From Anaerofustis stercorihominis (GTDB lineage: Bacteria > Bacillota > Clostridia > Eubacteriales > Anaerofustaceae): 64,000 bases of DNA. Position numbers and translations under genes: made by a program. The notes under the pieces are model-generated. The model did not search any database. It was given only the letters and a program-made list of their open reading frames with translations, and had not been told where the DNA came from. Where the stretch lies: contig NZ_JANJZK010000005.1 of assembly GCF_024623185.1 (NCBI RefSeq), forward strand, positions 1 to 64,000, in the 5' to 3' direction. Positions 24,980 through 34,096 of the stretch are shown here, piece after piece (position 1 is the stretch's first letter; each line of letters starts with the position of its first letter).

Positions 24980-25893
24980 GAAGTTTAGAAGAAAGCAGAA
25001 AAAGAATAGACGAAATAGATAAAGAATTGGTAAGACTTTTTGAAGAGAGAATGAATACCGTCGTAGATGTTGCGAAATATAAAAAAGAACATAACGTGAA
25101 TGTTTTGAATAAAAACAGAGAAGCGGAAGTAGTTGAAAAAGCTATAAATAATCTCAGTGATAAAAAATATGCGGAAGAAGTGGCAGATTTCTTTAATCAT
25201 TTAATGGATATAAGTAAAAACTTTCAAAGAAAAGCTATCGCTAAAAAAATAGTTAATAATCTTAAGGAAAGTATATTTATAGATATAAGACAAACAGCGT
25301 CAAAAGTCGGATACAGTATGATGATAAATCCTCTTACAAAAAAAACTTGCGATATATATTTCGGGGATAAAACCGAAAAAATAGAGTTTAGTTCTTATGA
25401 TGATATAATGTCGGGACTAATCGGCGAAAGTCTGGATTATGTGCTTTTGGCTGTAGATAATGCCATGGAAGGTCATATCGCCGAACTTTATAATCTGCTT
25501 GAAAAATACGATGATATTTACATAAAAGATAAGTTTGTTACGGATGAAGACGGAAACAGACTGGAAGATGTTCATGGACTAAACACCGAAAATTATAATA
25601 AATTTATAATCCTCGGCAAATATAAGAGATTTATAAAAGACAGCAATAAGGTGGATTTGATTGTCAGGATAGATAACGAGCCTAAATCATTGGGACACCT
25701 TGTAAAATATTTTTCCAACTACAATATCAATATAAATAAGATCGATTCGAGAGAAGCTGACAGTTCCGTTAAGGATTTCAGCGTTTTTATCAATTTTGAC
25801 GGAAGTCTTGAAGATAAGAACATTCTTAAAATGCTTTCCGGTTTAGAGGGGGATGTTCCTTATTTAAGACTTGTCGGTGCCTATAGGGGTTAA
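24976..25893 (+). CDS. pheA: PheA-like protein: chorismate mutase, reduced prephenate-dehydratase-like region, ACT domain
   Basis: 305 residues. Residues 1-90 are an AroQ-type chorismate mutase (RIDEIDKELVRLFEERM, NREAEVVEKA). Residues 226-303 are an ACT domain ending LRLVGAY. Between them lie about 120 residues instead of the roughly 180 of a prephenate dehydratase domain. The first-lobe segment DYVLLAVDNAMEGHIAELYNLL is recognisable. The second lobe is essentially absent, and the catalytic TRF motif is replaced by NKF (208-210). Mutase activity is likely, but dehydratase activity is doubtful. The ACT ligand motif ESRP reads DSRE here. The gene overlaps aroC by 4 bp. Confidence 0.82.
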   Translation: MRSLEESRKRIDEIDKELVRLFEERMNTVVDVAKYKKEHNVNVLNKNREAEVVEKAINNLSDKKYAEEVADFFNHLMDISKNFQRKAIAKKIVNNLKESIFIDIRQTASKVGYSMMINPLTKKTCDIYFGDKTEKIEFSSYDDIMSGLIGESLDYVLLAVDNAMEGHIAELYNLLEKYDDIYIKDKFVTDEDGNRLEDVHGLNTENYNKFIILGKYKRFIKDSNKVDLIVRIDNEPKSLGHLVKYFSNYNININKIDSREADSSVKDFSVFINFDGSLEDKNILKMLSGLEGDVPYLRLVGAYRG

Positions 25894-25895
25894 GT

Positions 25896-26699
25896 ATGAA
25901 AAAATTCGGTTTGATAGGAGAAAAGCTTCCTCACAGCTTTTCAAAGATACTCCATAACATAGCTTTTGAAGTCTTAGATTTAGATTATGGATATGATTTA
26001 TATGAGATAGATTTAAATACTGCTAAGGATATAAAGTCATTTATGATAGAAAATGAACTTGACGGGATAAATGTGACTATCCCATATAAGGAAATGGTAA
26101 TGGAAAGCCTAGACCATATAAGTGAAGAGGCTGAAAAAATCGGTGCTGTCAACACTATTAAAAATGTCGGCGGTAAACTTTACGGATATAATACCGATTA
26201 CTACGGATTTTTATACACTTTAAACAGTAATAATATAAATATAGATAACAAAACGGTTGTAATACTGGGCAGCGGCGGTGCAAGCAAAGCTGTCGTAGAG
26301 TGTGTAAAAGATTTGAAAGCAAAAAGTATATATCTGGTAAGCAGAAACAAAGCCGACAAAAAGACCAAAGACGGGATAGCCTTAATTGATTATAACGATT
26401 TAAAGGATATAAGAGGAGAAGTTCTTATAAATACTACTCCGGTGGGAATGTATCCAAAAACGGATTTTTCTCCGGTAGGCAAAGATATTATAAGTAACTT
26501 TAATAATGTAGTGGATGTCGTATACAATCCTCTTGAAACCAAACTTATGAAAATAGCAGACAGCTTAGGTAAAAAATCCTTTTCGGGACTTACGATGCTT
26601 ATAATGCAGGGGCTTAAGTCTGAAGAAATATGGAATGATTTTAAGTTTACAGAAGAAGAAATAAATATAATAGTAAATAAAGTAAAAAAGGAAATATAG
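25896..26699 (+). CDS. aroE: Shikimate dehydrogenase
   Basis: 267 residues. Substrate-binding LPHSFSKILHN, catalytic Lys in NVTIPYKE, NTDYYGF, nucleotide-binding ILGSGGASKAV, NTTPVGMYP and GLTMLIMQG are visible. It reduces 3-dehydroshikimate to shikimate with NADPH. It starts 3 bp after the pheA-like stop and is followed one base after its stop by aroK. No aroD/aroQ dehydroquinase lies in this operon. Confidence 0.95.
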   Translation: MKKFGLIGEKLPHSFSKILHNIAFEVLDLDYGYDLYEIDLNTAKDIKSFMIENELDGINVTIPYKEMVMESLDHISEEAEKIGAVNTIKNVGGKLYGYNTDYYGFLYTLNSNNINIDNKTVVILGSGGASKAVVECVKDLKAKSIYLVSRNKADKKTKDGIALIDYNDLKDIRGEVLINTTPVGMYPKTDFSPVGKDIISNFNNVVDVVYNPLETKLMKIADSLGKKSFSGLTMLIMQGLKSEEIWNDFKFTEEEINIIVNKVKKEI

Positions 26700-26700
26700 T

Positions 26701-27195
26701 ATGAAGACGAATATTCTCTTAATCGGTATGCCAGGCTGCGGTAAAAGCAGTGTAGGGAAAGCCTTATCAAAAAGCATGGATTTAAAATATATAGATATGG
26801 ATGATTATATAGAAAAAAAGACGGGAAAAGCCATAAGCGAACTTTTTGAAAAAGGTGAAGACTATTTTAGGGATATCGAAACCGAGTGTGCTAAGGAACT
26901 ATCGTATAGGGAGAATATGCTTATTTCCGGCGGAGGGGGAATAATCCTAAGAAGAGAAAATATGGATTATTTAAAGAAAACTTCTACGGTCATCTTTATA
27001 AACAGAAGCGTTAAAAATTTACTTAAGTCTAAAAATCTGGGAGCTAACAGACCTTTACTTAAAGATAATGAAAACCATATATATAATTTATACAACGACA
27101 GGATAGGATTATATAAGAAGTATGCCGATATCGAAGTGGACAACAACGGATATTTTAAAAATTGTGTAGAAGAAATAATGAGAAAAATAAGATAA
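26701..27195 (+). CDS. aroK: Shikimate kinase
   Basis: 164 residues with Walker A GMPGCGKSSVG (9-19), DMDDYIE, FRDIETE, SGGGGI and the lid segment ANRPLL. It phosphorylates shikimate at the 3-OH using ATP. It is the last gene of the operon and is followed by a terminator. Confidence 0.93.
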   Translation: MKTNILLIGMPGCGKSSVGKALSKSMDLKYIDMDDYIEKKTGKAISELFEKGEDYFRDIETECAKELSYRENMLISGGGGIILRRENMDYLKKTSTVIFINRSVKNLLKSKNLGANRPLLKDNENHIYNLYNDRIGLYKKYADIEVDNNGYFKNCVEEIMRKIR

Positions 27196-27219
27196 ATTTT
27201 CGACAAAATATAATAAAAT

Positions 27220-27254
27220 AAAAAGCATGTGTCATAATTAATACATGCTTTTTT
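27220..27254 (+). terminator. Terminator of the aro operon
   Basis: Stem AAAAGCATGT/ACATGCTTTT with a 12-nt loop and T-run, 25 bp after the aroK stop. Confidence 0.8.
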
Positions 27255-27340
27255 GATATTTAATACAAATATAAATAAATATGTTTCGTTTGTATCTTAA
27301 CTTGACTTAAATAGTATAATTTTGTGGTATAAAAAATATA

Positions 27341-27368
27341 TTGAAAAAAGTAATATTAGTGATATACT
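27341..27368 (+). promoter_or_regulatory. Candidate promoter of nrdJ
   Basis: TTGAAA (27341-27346), a 16-bp spacer and TATACT (27363-27368), about 80 bp upstream of the nrdJ ATG. Confidence 0.45.
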
Positions 27369-27410
27369 AATAATTGTACCTGATTTCAGATAATATACAA
27401 TATATGGTAT
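27364..27410 (+). promoter_or_regulatory. Two NrdR-like boxes upstream of nrdJ
   Basis: ATACTAATAATTGTAC (27364-27379) and ATACAATATATGGTAT (27395-27410) are imperfect palindromes of the NrdR-box type (CwA...TwGT cores). Their starts are exactly 31 bp apart, the helical phasing known for paired NrdR sites. The first overlaps the candidate -10. NrdR is the ATP/dATP-sensing repressor of ribonucleotide reductase genes. No nrdR gene is in this window. Confidence 0.5.
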
Positions 27411-27449
27411 TTTAGGTATAATAAGTATAAATAAAGGTGGAAACGGTAA

Positions 27450-30413
27450 ATGGATAATTTGAGTATAAGTAATATTTTTACCAGACGATTTACTAAAGAA
27501 TTGGAAAGAGATCCAAATAAGACGGTTTTTGACTTATTTGAATATAAAAAAGTCGACGTAGAAATATTTGATTATAAAACAAATAAAAATATATTTGAAA
27601 TGAAAGATTTGGAATTCCCTGAATTCTATTCTAAGAATGCGTGTAATATAATCGCTTCCAAATATTTCAGACGTGCGGGAGTAGGTTCAAAGAACGGACA
27701 CGAAACGAGCATGAAGCAAGTTGCTGACAGAATGGTCGGATTTTGGGCTGATGCACTTGTCGATGAAGGTCTTATAAGAACCAAAGAACAGTATTCCATA
27801 TTCTATGATGAACTTGTTTATGCCCTTATAAATCAGATGTGGGCTCCGAACTCTCCTCAGTGGTTTAATACGGGGATAAAAAGGAATTACGGTATAGCAG
27901 GAGAAAGCGACCATTTATATTACTACGATATAAAAAGCGGGACAGTCAAAGAAAGTAAAGACAGATATACAAGGACTCAGGCTTCGGCATGCTTTATCCT
28001 CTCCATAAAAGATACTCTTCTAGGAGACAACTCTATATCAGAACAGTACATAACAGAAACGAAACTGTTTAAAGGAGGTTCAGGGGTTGGGACCAACTTC
28101 TCGAATTTAAGAGCCATAAATGAGGGGCTTTCAAGCGGAGGAAAATCTTCCGGTCTTATGAGTTTCCTTAAAGGTTTCGATAGGAATGCGGGAGCTATCA
28201 AAAGCGGCGGAACGACAAGAAGAGCCGCAAAAATGGTCATTACCGATATTGATCATCCCGAAATAGAAGACTTCATCACTTGGAAAGCGAGAGAAGAAGA
28301 CAAAGTAAGAGCTCTTGGAAAAATGGGCTATGATATGTCTATGGACGGAGATGCTTATGCTACGGTCAGCGGGCAGAACGGTAATAACTCTGTAAGACTG
28401 AATAAAGAATTTATGGATAAGGTCCTCCATTTGGATGAGAACCCCGATGTGGACTTTGAACTTAAAGGCAGAGTCGACGATAGGGTAAACAGAAAAGTAA
28501 AAGTCAAAGAATTATGGGATTTAATTTGTCAGTCTACTTGGAACTGTGCAGACCCTGCGGTTCAGTTTGACGATACGTTCAATGACTGGCATACTTGTCC
28601 TGCAGGCGAAGACGGTAAAGTCGGTGCAAAACACAATAGGATAAATGCGACCAATCCATGCAGTGAATATGCTTTCTTGGATAACACCGCGTGTAATCTT
28701 GCTTCTATAAATATTTACAGATTTTTCTCAAAGGAAGAAGGGAAATTTAAATTAAATGACTATATCCACTTGATTTCATTGATCCAGCTGGTTCTTGAAG
28801 CTTCAATACATTGGGGACAGTTCCCTACAAAAGAAGTAGCAAGAAAGAGTCATTTGTTCAGAACCACAGGTTTGGGGCTTGCCAATATGGCATCGCTTCT
28901 AATGGTATTAGGATATCCTTACGACAGTGATGAAGGACGAAACCTATCGGCTTCACTATGTTCTATAATGACGGCTCAGTCTTATCTAGTCTCTTCTTTG
29001 ATGGCTAAAGAAGTCGGTCCTTTCGAGAAGTTTGATATAAATAAGGAACACTTATTAAAAGTACTTAGAAATTCCGCAAGATGTTCTCTTGCCTTAGATG
29101 ATAATTTTGAAGGGCTTGACTATTCTCCCGTTCGTCTCGATGAAGATTTGATGACGGAAATGGGGCTAGAAGAAGTCTTGAATGCGGGAAAAATACTTTG
29201 GATAAAAGCTATAGAAGGTGCAAATCGTTACGGTGTAAGAAATGCTCAGGTAAGCGTTATCGCTCCTACGGGAACTATTTCCTTTGCTATGGACTGCGGA
29301 GCTACCTCACTTGAACCATTCTATTCAAATGTTGTTTACAAATCACTTGCGGGCGGAGGTATGATGGAGCTGGTAAATCCTGTTTTGGAAGACGCTCTTA
29401 TCAATTTGGGATATTCTTCGGAACAAGTAGAAAAAATAAAAGATTATTTGCTTGAAAAAGATGAAAACGGAATGTTCGTTCATTTTAATTTAGATAATGC
29501 TCCTTATTTGAGAGAAGAAGATAAAAAAATATTCGAAACTGCCAACGATATTTCTCCTAGCGGACATGTTCTAATGGTTGCGGCGGTAACGCCTATGATA
29601 AGCGGTTCCGTTTCAAAGACCGTTAATATGCCTGTTAACGCTACTGTTAAAGAAATAAGCGATATATATAAGCTTTCTTATATAACGGGGGTAAAAGCGA
29701 TTTCCGTATACAGAGACGGGTCAAAAGCCTGCCAGCCTCTTAATACAGCCTTGAGTGAAGACAGCGACTCATTGGAAAACCTTACTTATGACGCACTTCT
29801 TGATTATGCGAGAAACTGTAAGAAAGGCAGTCTTCACAGAGTAAAACCCGACGGAATGAGGACGAGCAGGACTCATGCGGCTAAAATAGGGGATATCGAA
29901 TTATATGTGACAATAGGATTTTATAAAAACGGAAAAATGTCCGAGCTATTCGTTTCAACGGATAAAGAAGGGACCGTAGTAAAAGGTCTTCTCGCTTCGC
30001 TTTCAAAATCCATATCAAATATGCTTCAGTATAATATCCCTGCAAAGGAAATTTCAAGACTACTCAGAGGTCAGCAGTTTGAACCAAGCGGATTTGTATC
30101 AAGACATCCTTATATAAAGAACGCTTCGAGTATCGCGGATTTACTAAGTAAAATAATCGATATCGAACTTGGAGATTATTCTAGAGTGCAAATCAAACCA
30201 ACGGATATGGAAGAAAAACTGTACAGCGGCTCAGTTAAGAAAAATGAAGAAAAAGCAGATGAAAAAAGTGTTACTTATGATGAAATAAAGGATGATCCCG
30301 ATACAGAGAGAGTATACGGAGAGGTATGCCCTGTTTGTTCTTCAACACAATTATTTACCAACGGTACATGTAAAGTGTGCAGAGAATGCGGTTCGACTAC
30401 GGGATGCAGTTAA
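27450..30413 (+). CDS. nrdJ: Adenosylcobalamin-dependent ribonucleotide reductase (class II)
   Basis: 987 residues. The ten-stranded barrel core carries ATNPCSEYAF with the catalytic Cys, FKGGSGVGTNFS, a second active-site region ISVYRDGSK and the PTGTISFAMDCG motif. The C-terminal extension ends in a zinc-ribbon-like CPVCSSTQLF...CKVCRECGSTTGC that also supplies redox cysteines. It reduces ribonucleotides to deoxyribonucleotides using B12 in the cytoplasm and is oxygen-independent. The AAAGGTGG RBS is strong. The gene is monocistronic by spacing, with NrdR-like boxes upstream. Confidence 0.95.
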   Translation: MDNLSISNIFTRRFTKELERDPNKTVFDLFEYKKVDVEIFDYKTNKNIFEMKDLEFPEFYSKNACNIIASKYFRRAGVGSKNGHETSMKQVADRMVGFWADALVDEGLIRTKEQYSIFYDELVYALINQMWAPNSPQWFNTGIKRNYGIAGESDHLYYYDIKSGTVKESKDRYTRTQASACFILSIKDTLLGDNSISEQYITETKLFKGGSGVGTNFSNLRAINEGLSSGGKSSGLMSFLKGFDRNAGAIKSGGTTRRAAKMVITDIDHPEIEDFITWKAREEDKVRALGKMGYDMSMDGDAYATVSGQNGNNSVRLNKEFMDKVLHLDENPDVDFELKGRVDDRVNRKVKVKELWDLICQSTWNCADPAVQFDDTFNDWHTCPAGEDGKVGAKHNRINATNPCSEYAFLDNTACNLASINIYRFFSKEEGKFKLNDYIHLISLIQLVLEASIHWGQFPTKEVARKSHLFRTTGLGLANMASLLMVLGYPYDSDEGRNLSASLCSIMTAQSYLVSSLMAKEVGPFEKFDINKEHLLKVLRNSARCSLALDDNFEGLDYSPVRLDEDLMTEMGLEEVLNAGKILWIKAIEGANRYGVRNAQVSVIAPTGTISFAMDCGATSLEPFYSNVVYKSLAGGGMMELVNPVLEDALINLGYSSEQVEKIKDYLLEKDENGMFVHFNLDNAPYLREEDKKIFETANDISPSGHVLMVAAVTPMISGSVSKTVNMPVNATVKEISDIYKLSYITGVKAISVYRDGSKACQPLNTALSEDSDSLENLTYDALLDYARNCKKGSLHRVKPDGMRTSRTHAAKIGDIELYVTIGFYKNGKMSELFVSTDKEGTVVKGLLASLSKSISNMLQYNIPAKEISRLLRGQQFEPSGFVSRHPYIKNASSIADLLSKIIDIELGDYSRVQIKPTDMEEKLYSGSVKKNEEKADEKSVTYDEIKDDPDTERVYGEVCPVCSSTQLFTNGTCKVCRECGSTTGCS

Positions 30414-30541
30414 AATAAATGTAAATAAATGGTTAAACCCTTTATAAATCATTATAAAAATGGTAAAATATATGATAGTTCAAGACCCTTTAATTGATTT
30501 TAAAGGGTTTTATGTTAATCTAAGCTAGATTTGGAGGAATT

Positions 30542-31705
30542 ATGTCTGAGACGGTAAGGAATATTACTATAAATGGCAAAGACATAACTTTGATTGGTAC
30601 TGCTCATGTATCAAAGGAAAGTGCCATTCAAGTAGAAAATTTAATTAGGGAAATAAAACCCGACAATGTGTGTATAGAACTGGACGAAGGAAGATATTCT
30701 TCTCTGGAAAATAATAAATCATGGCAGGATACGGATATAGTAAATGTAATAAAGGAGAAGAAGACTACTTTACTTTTGGTAAATCTTATTTTGAGTTCTT
30801 ATCAAAAGAGGATAGCGGAAAGCTTTGATATAAATTCCGGACAGGAAATGATAAATGCGATAAACGTATCCAAGGAGATAGGATGTAAACTTACTCTTGC
30901 CGACAGGGATATAAAGACTACTTTTTTAAGGATATTCAGGAAGATGTCTTTGTGGGAAAAGATGAAACTTCTGTCAGGACTTATTTTAAGTTTCTTTGAA
31001 GATGAAGAACTTACCGAAGAAGACCTTGAAAATATAAAAGAAGGGGATTTTATAGAAAATGCTTTGCTTGAAATCAGCGAAGATTTCCCCGATTTAAAGA
31101 CTTACCTCGTAGATGAGAGAGATCAGTATCTGTCACAAAAGATAAAAAATGCCGAGGGAGAAAGAGTGGTCGCTGTTGTCGGAGCCGCACATATGAACGG
31201 GATAATAAAAAATATCGAAAAAGATATTGATTTAAGTGAAATAGATACCATACCAAAAGGCGGCAAAGCAGGAAAAATAATCGGTTTTGGCATACCTATA
31301 TTAATACTTGCTATGATATTCGTAAGTTTCTTTAAAAGTATTTCAACGGGAATGTCGCAAATAGTAAGCTGGGTATTATTCAACGGTACTTTAAGTGCTC
31401 TTGGTGTAGTTCTTGCTCTTGGAAGTATCCCTTCTATTATAACGGCGTTTATTGCAGCGCCTTTTACTTCTCTTAATCCTCTTCTTGCGGCAGGCTGGTT
31501 TGCGGGGCTTGTGGAAGCTCATATAAGAAAACCTAAGGTATCCGACTTCGAAAGTTTGAGCAGTGATTTGGAGAGTTTCAGAGGCTTATGGAAAAATAGG
31601 ATAACTAAGATATTATTAGTCGTAACTTTCGCAAATTTAGGGAGTATGATAGGGACTTTTGTTGCGGGAGCCGATATTTTTAAAAGTTTTCTGAGTATAT
31701 TTTAA
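30542..31705 (+). CDS. TraB/PrgY family membrane protein
   Basis: 387 residues. The N-terminal soluble TraB domain shows LIGTAHVSKES and CIELDEGRY near the start, with GAAHMNGI near residue 215. Several membrane segments follow in the C-terminal third (about 240-390). Family members include the pheromone-shutdown protein PrgY, and the domain has metalloprotease-like motifs. The function in clostridia is unknown. tyrA starts 15 bp downstream, so the two may be co-transcribed. Confidence 0.82.
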   Translation: MSETVRNITINGKDITLIGTAHVSKESAIQVENLIREIKPDNVCIELDEGRYSSLENNKSWQDTDIVNVIKEKKTTLLLVNLILSSYQKRIAESFDINSGQEMINAINVSKEIGCKLTLADRDIKTTFLRIFRKMSLWEKMKLLSGLILSFFEDEELTEEDLENIKEGDFIENALLEISEDFPDLKTYLVDERDQYLSQKIKNAEGERVVAVVGAAHMNGIIKNIEKDIDLSEIDTIPKGGKAGKIIGFGIPILILAMIFVSFFKSISTGMSQIVSWVLFNGTLSALGVVLALGSIPSIITAFIAAPFTSLNPLLAAGWFAGLVEAHIRKPKVSDFESLSSDLESFRGLWKNRITKILLVVTFANLGSMIGTFVAGADIFKSFLSIF

Positions 31706-31719
31706 TTAAGGAGTTTTAT

Positions 31720-32571
31720 ATGAATATAGCGGTAATAGGACTTGGACTTATAGGTGCGTCTTTTGCAAAAGGGATAAAACAGCATACGAATAATAAAGTA
31801 TTTGGGTTTGATATAAATAACGAAACGCTGACAAAGGCAAAAAGGGACGGGACTATCGATGATATCGTCCTTATGAATAACATGAGAGACTACGATATGG
31901 TAATCGTTGCTCTTTATCCGGTAAATACAATCGAAGTCTGCAAAGACGTTCTTAAAACGATGAAAAAGGGTTCCACCTTAGTTGATTTGTGTGGGATAAA
32001 GGGCAGTATCATAGACGAAATAGAACCTGTAGCACTAAAAGCCGAAGTCGATTATATCGGGACTCATCCGATGGCGGGAAGAGAGCTTTGGGGATATGAT
32101 GCGGCAGTCAATGATTTATTCAAAGGTGCAAGTTTTATAATTACAAAGACGGAAAATACCAATATGGAAAAAGTAGAAATGCTGAGAGATTTAGCGGAGG
32201 AGATGTTATTTAAAGAAAGTGTCATCACAACTCCAAAAGAGCACGATAAGATAATCGCTTTTACTTCTCAGCTTGCTCATGTTGTAAGCAACGCTTATGT
32301 AAAAAGCCCTTCTTTACTTGAAGAAAAAGGCTTTTCCGCGGGTAGTTTTCTTGATCTGACCAGGGTAGCAAAGCTTAATGAATACATGTGGAGCGAACTC
32401 TTTATAATGAATAAAGAACCTTTGTTATTTGAAGTGGAGAATATAATAAAGGAACTTGAAAAGTATAAAGCTGCTCTCGAAAATGACGATATCCAATACA
32501 TGGAAGAGTTACTTAAGGAAGGTCGTATTTTAAAGGAAAAAAGTAATTTAGTTCATTCTAAAAAATGTTGA
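31720..32571 (+). CDS. tyrA: Prephenate dehydrogenase
   Basis: 283 residues with Rossmann motif GLGLIGASFAKG (7-18), DLCGIKGSI, GTHPMAGRELWG with the catalytic His, and FTSQLAHVVSNAY. It converts prephenate to 4-hydroxyphenylpyruvate with NAD(P) in tyrosine synthesis. There is no ACT domain. It lies outside the aro operon but supplies the Tyr branch from chorismate made there. Its 3' end overlaps the convergent DUF4363 gene by 14 bp. Confidence 0.92.
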   Translation: MNIAVIGLGLIGASFAKGIKQHTNNKVFGFDINNETLTKAKRDGTIDDIVLMNNMRDYDMVIVALYPVNTIEVCKDVLKTMKKGSTLVDLCGIKGSIIDEIEPVALKAEVDYIGTHPMAGRELWGYDAAVNDLFKGASFIITKTENTNMEKVEMLRDLAEEMLFKESVITTPKEHDKIIAFTSQLAHVVSNAYVKSPSLLEEKGFSAGSFLDLTRVAKLNEYMWSELFIMNKEPLLFEVENIIKELEKYKAALENDDIQYMEELLKEGRILKEKSNLVHSKKC

Positions 32572-32938
32572 CTATGTTGACTTTTTCTCTTTCGTAAACA
32601 TTATTTACATTGTATTTAAGAGTATTCAAAGAAGCTATAAGGTCACTTTCAGCTTCTTTTTTTAAATATGCTTCGCTTTGTCTCATAGAAATATCTACGT
32701 TGTCTATTTCCTGGTGATTGATTATTATATACCAAATTTTTTTACTTTTTTCCGATTTGCTCTTTAACTGTTGAAATTCTTTTTCTGCTTTTTTAAAGTC
32801 TTTTTTATCCGCGTGTGATATGATTTTATCGATACTTGAATCTATATCGCTGACGCTTGTCCTGATAAAATTATAACAAAAAATATTTAGTCCGAGTAAG
32901 ACCGCAAGCAGTAATGCCGCAAAACTGAATGATCTCAT
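32558..32938 (-). CDS. DUF4363 family protein
   Basis: 126 residues with an N-terminal signal anchor (LLLAVLLGLNIFCYNF) and a helical extracytoplasmic domain with repeated charged segments. Such proteins commonly follow a DUF421 gene in spore-formers, and that is the arrangement here, with the upstream DUF421 stop abutting or overlapping this start. Function unknown. Confidence 0.78.
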   Translation of the reverse strand: MRSFSFAALLLAVLLGLNIFCYNFIRTSVSDIDSSIDKIISHADKKDFKKAEKEFQQLKSKSEKSKKIWYIIINHQEIDNVDISMRQSEAYLKKEAESDLIASLNTLKYNVNNVYEREKVNIVNIF

Positions 32939-33570
32939 TATTTTAATTTATCCTTTCTTATAATATAAAGTACGTTATCATAAACATAAGCCCAAAAAAC
33001 ATCTTTGTCCTCTTTTATATCTCGTTTTTTAAGTTCTTCCGTAAGTCTTTCATCTGTATAACCTACAAGTTTAAAACTTTCGTACATCCTCTTTCCGTAT
33101 TTTATTAGACTTACCGGGATACCGTTGTCCATTTTCTTTATAAAACTCGACTGTCCGTTTGATTCCAATATCAAATATGAAACCTCATTTAAATCTACGA
33201 TATCATTATTTCTAAGCTGTTCGCATAAGTCGTCAATACCGATAAGCATTTTTGACATTTGCTTTTGCATTATATCTCCGTCGTAAATCAAATACTCAGG
33301 CTTACCGCAGATGAATGCTCTAAGCTTTTCGTTTTTATAAGTTATAAAAGAAATCAAAGTCTGAAGGAACACGAGTACCACGAGGGGGATTATACCGTTT
33401 AAAAGCGGTACATTTACATCTCCTATGGGCTGAGTTACTATATCCGCTATCATTATCGTTATTACTAGTTCAAAGGGCTGAAATTCACTTATTTGTCTTT
33501 TCCCCAGAAATCTAATGGCGAAAAGGACCGAGAAGTAAATCACACTTGCTCTGATAAAACAAATTAACAT
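32938..33570 (-). CDS. DUF421 (YetF-type) membrane protein
   Basis: 210 residues. Three N-terminal membrane segments carry the family motif RFLGKRQISEFQPFELVI, followed by a cytoplasmic domain with PEYLIYDGDI and FIKKMDNGIPVSLIKYGK. YetF-like proteins are tied to spore envelope or stress functions in bacilli, but their activity is unknown. It is paired with DUF4363 downstream, which fits a sporulation-linked unit. Confidence 0.87.
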   Translation of the reverse strand: MLICFIRASVIYFSVLFAIRFLGKRQISEFQPFELVITIMIADIVTQPIGDVNVPLLNGIIPLVVLVFLQTLISFITYKNEKLRAFICGKPEYLIYDGDIMQKQMSKMLIGIDDLCEQLRNNDIVDLNEVSYLILESNGQSSFIKKMDNGIPVSLIKYGKRMYESFKLVGYTDERLTEELKKRDIKEDKDVFWAYVYDNVLYIIRKDKLK

Positions 33571-33643
33571 AATTAAAACCTTTCTTTTTTTTTAGTTTTA
33601 GTATATGATATAAATGAATTTTTATAACATGGAGAGTATAAAT

Positions 33644-33850
33644 ATGAGCGGTTTTTTAGAAAGTTTATCAAAAATAATTAATATAATAAATCCCGTTTTA
33701 TTATTTGTCGTTTTTATTTCCATTATTTCTTTTTTAAGTTATTTAAGAGTAAAAATTGACGGATTTTTCGGCGATATAAAAGATATTTCAAAAAATCTGG
33801 AAAGAATGGCGGATAATGACAAGAATAATACAGAGGGATTTTACAGATAA
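33644..33850 (+). CDS. Small single-pass membrane protein
   Basis: 68 residues from ATG 33644, chosen because GGAGAG (33631-33636) is 7 bases upstream. Earlier in-frame ATGs at 33614 and 33629 lack such a site. One hydrophobic helix (IINPVLLFVVFISIISFLSYL) is followed by a charged amphipathic tail. No family was recognised. Confidence 0.6.
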   Translation: MSGFLESLSKIINIINPVLLFVVFISIISFLSYLRVKIDGFFGDIKDISKNLERMADNDKNNTEGFYR

Positions 33851-34096
33851 ATGAATGAAAAATAATATGTCGATTTATGGTCAGAAAAGCCGTTTTAAAG
33901 GGGATTTAACCCTATAAAAATGGACTTGATGATGTATTTATGATATACTATATGATGATATTATAAAAATAATAAATACTACATCTTGTGATTATTTACA
34001 TCAAATTGACCTGTTTTTGATATAGAATTGTCCATTTGAATATAAGTATTAAAAAAATGTAAAAATATGCTATAATATAGTGAAATTGGAGGAAAG

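Noticed and set aside
27255-27449. Possible cobalamin riboswitch before the B12-dependent nrdJ
   Set aside because: No B12-box or conserved riboswitch core was seen, and only about 195 bp are available. NrdR-like boxes explain regulation better.
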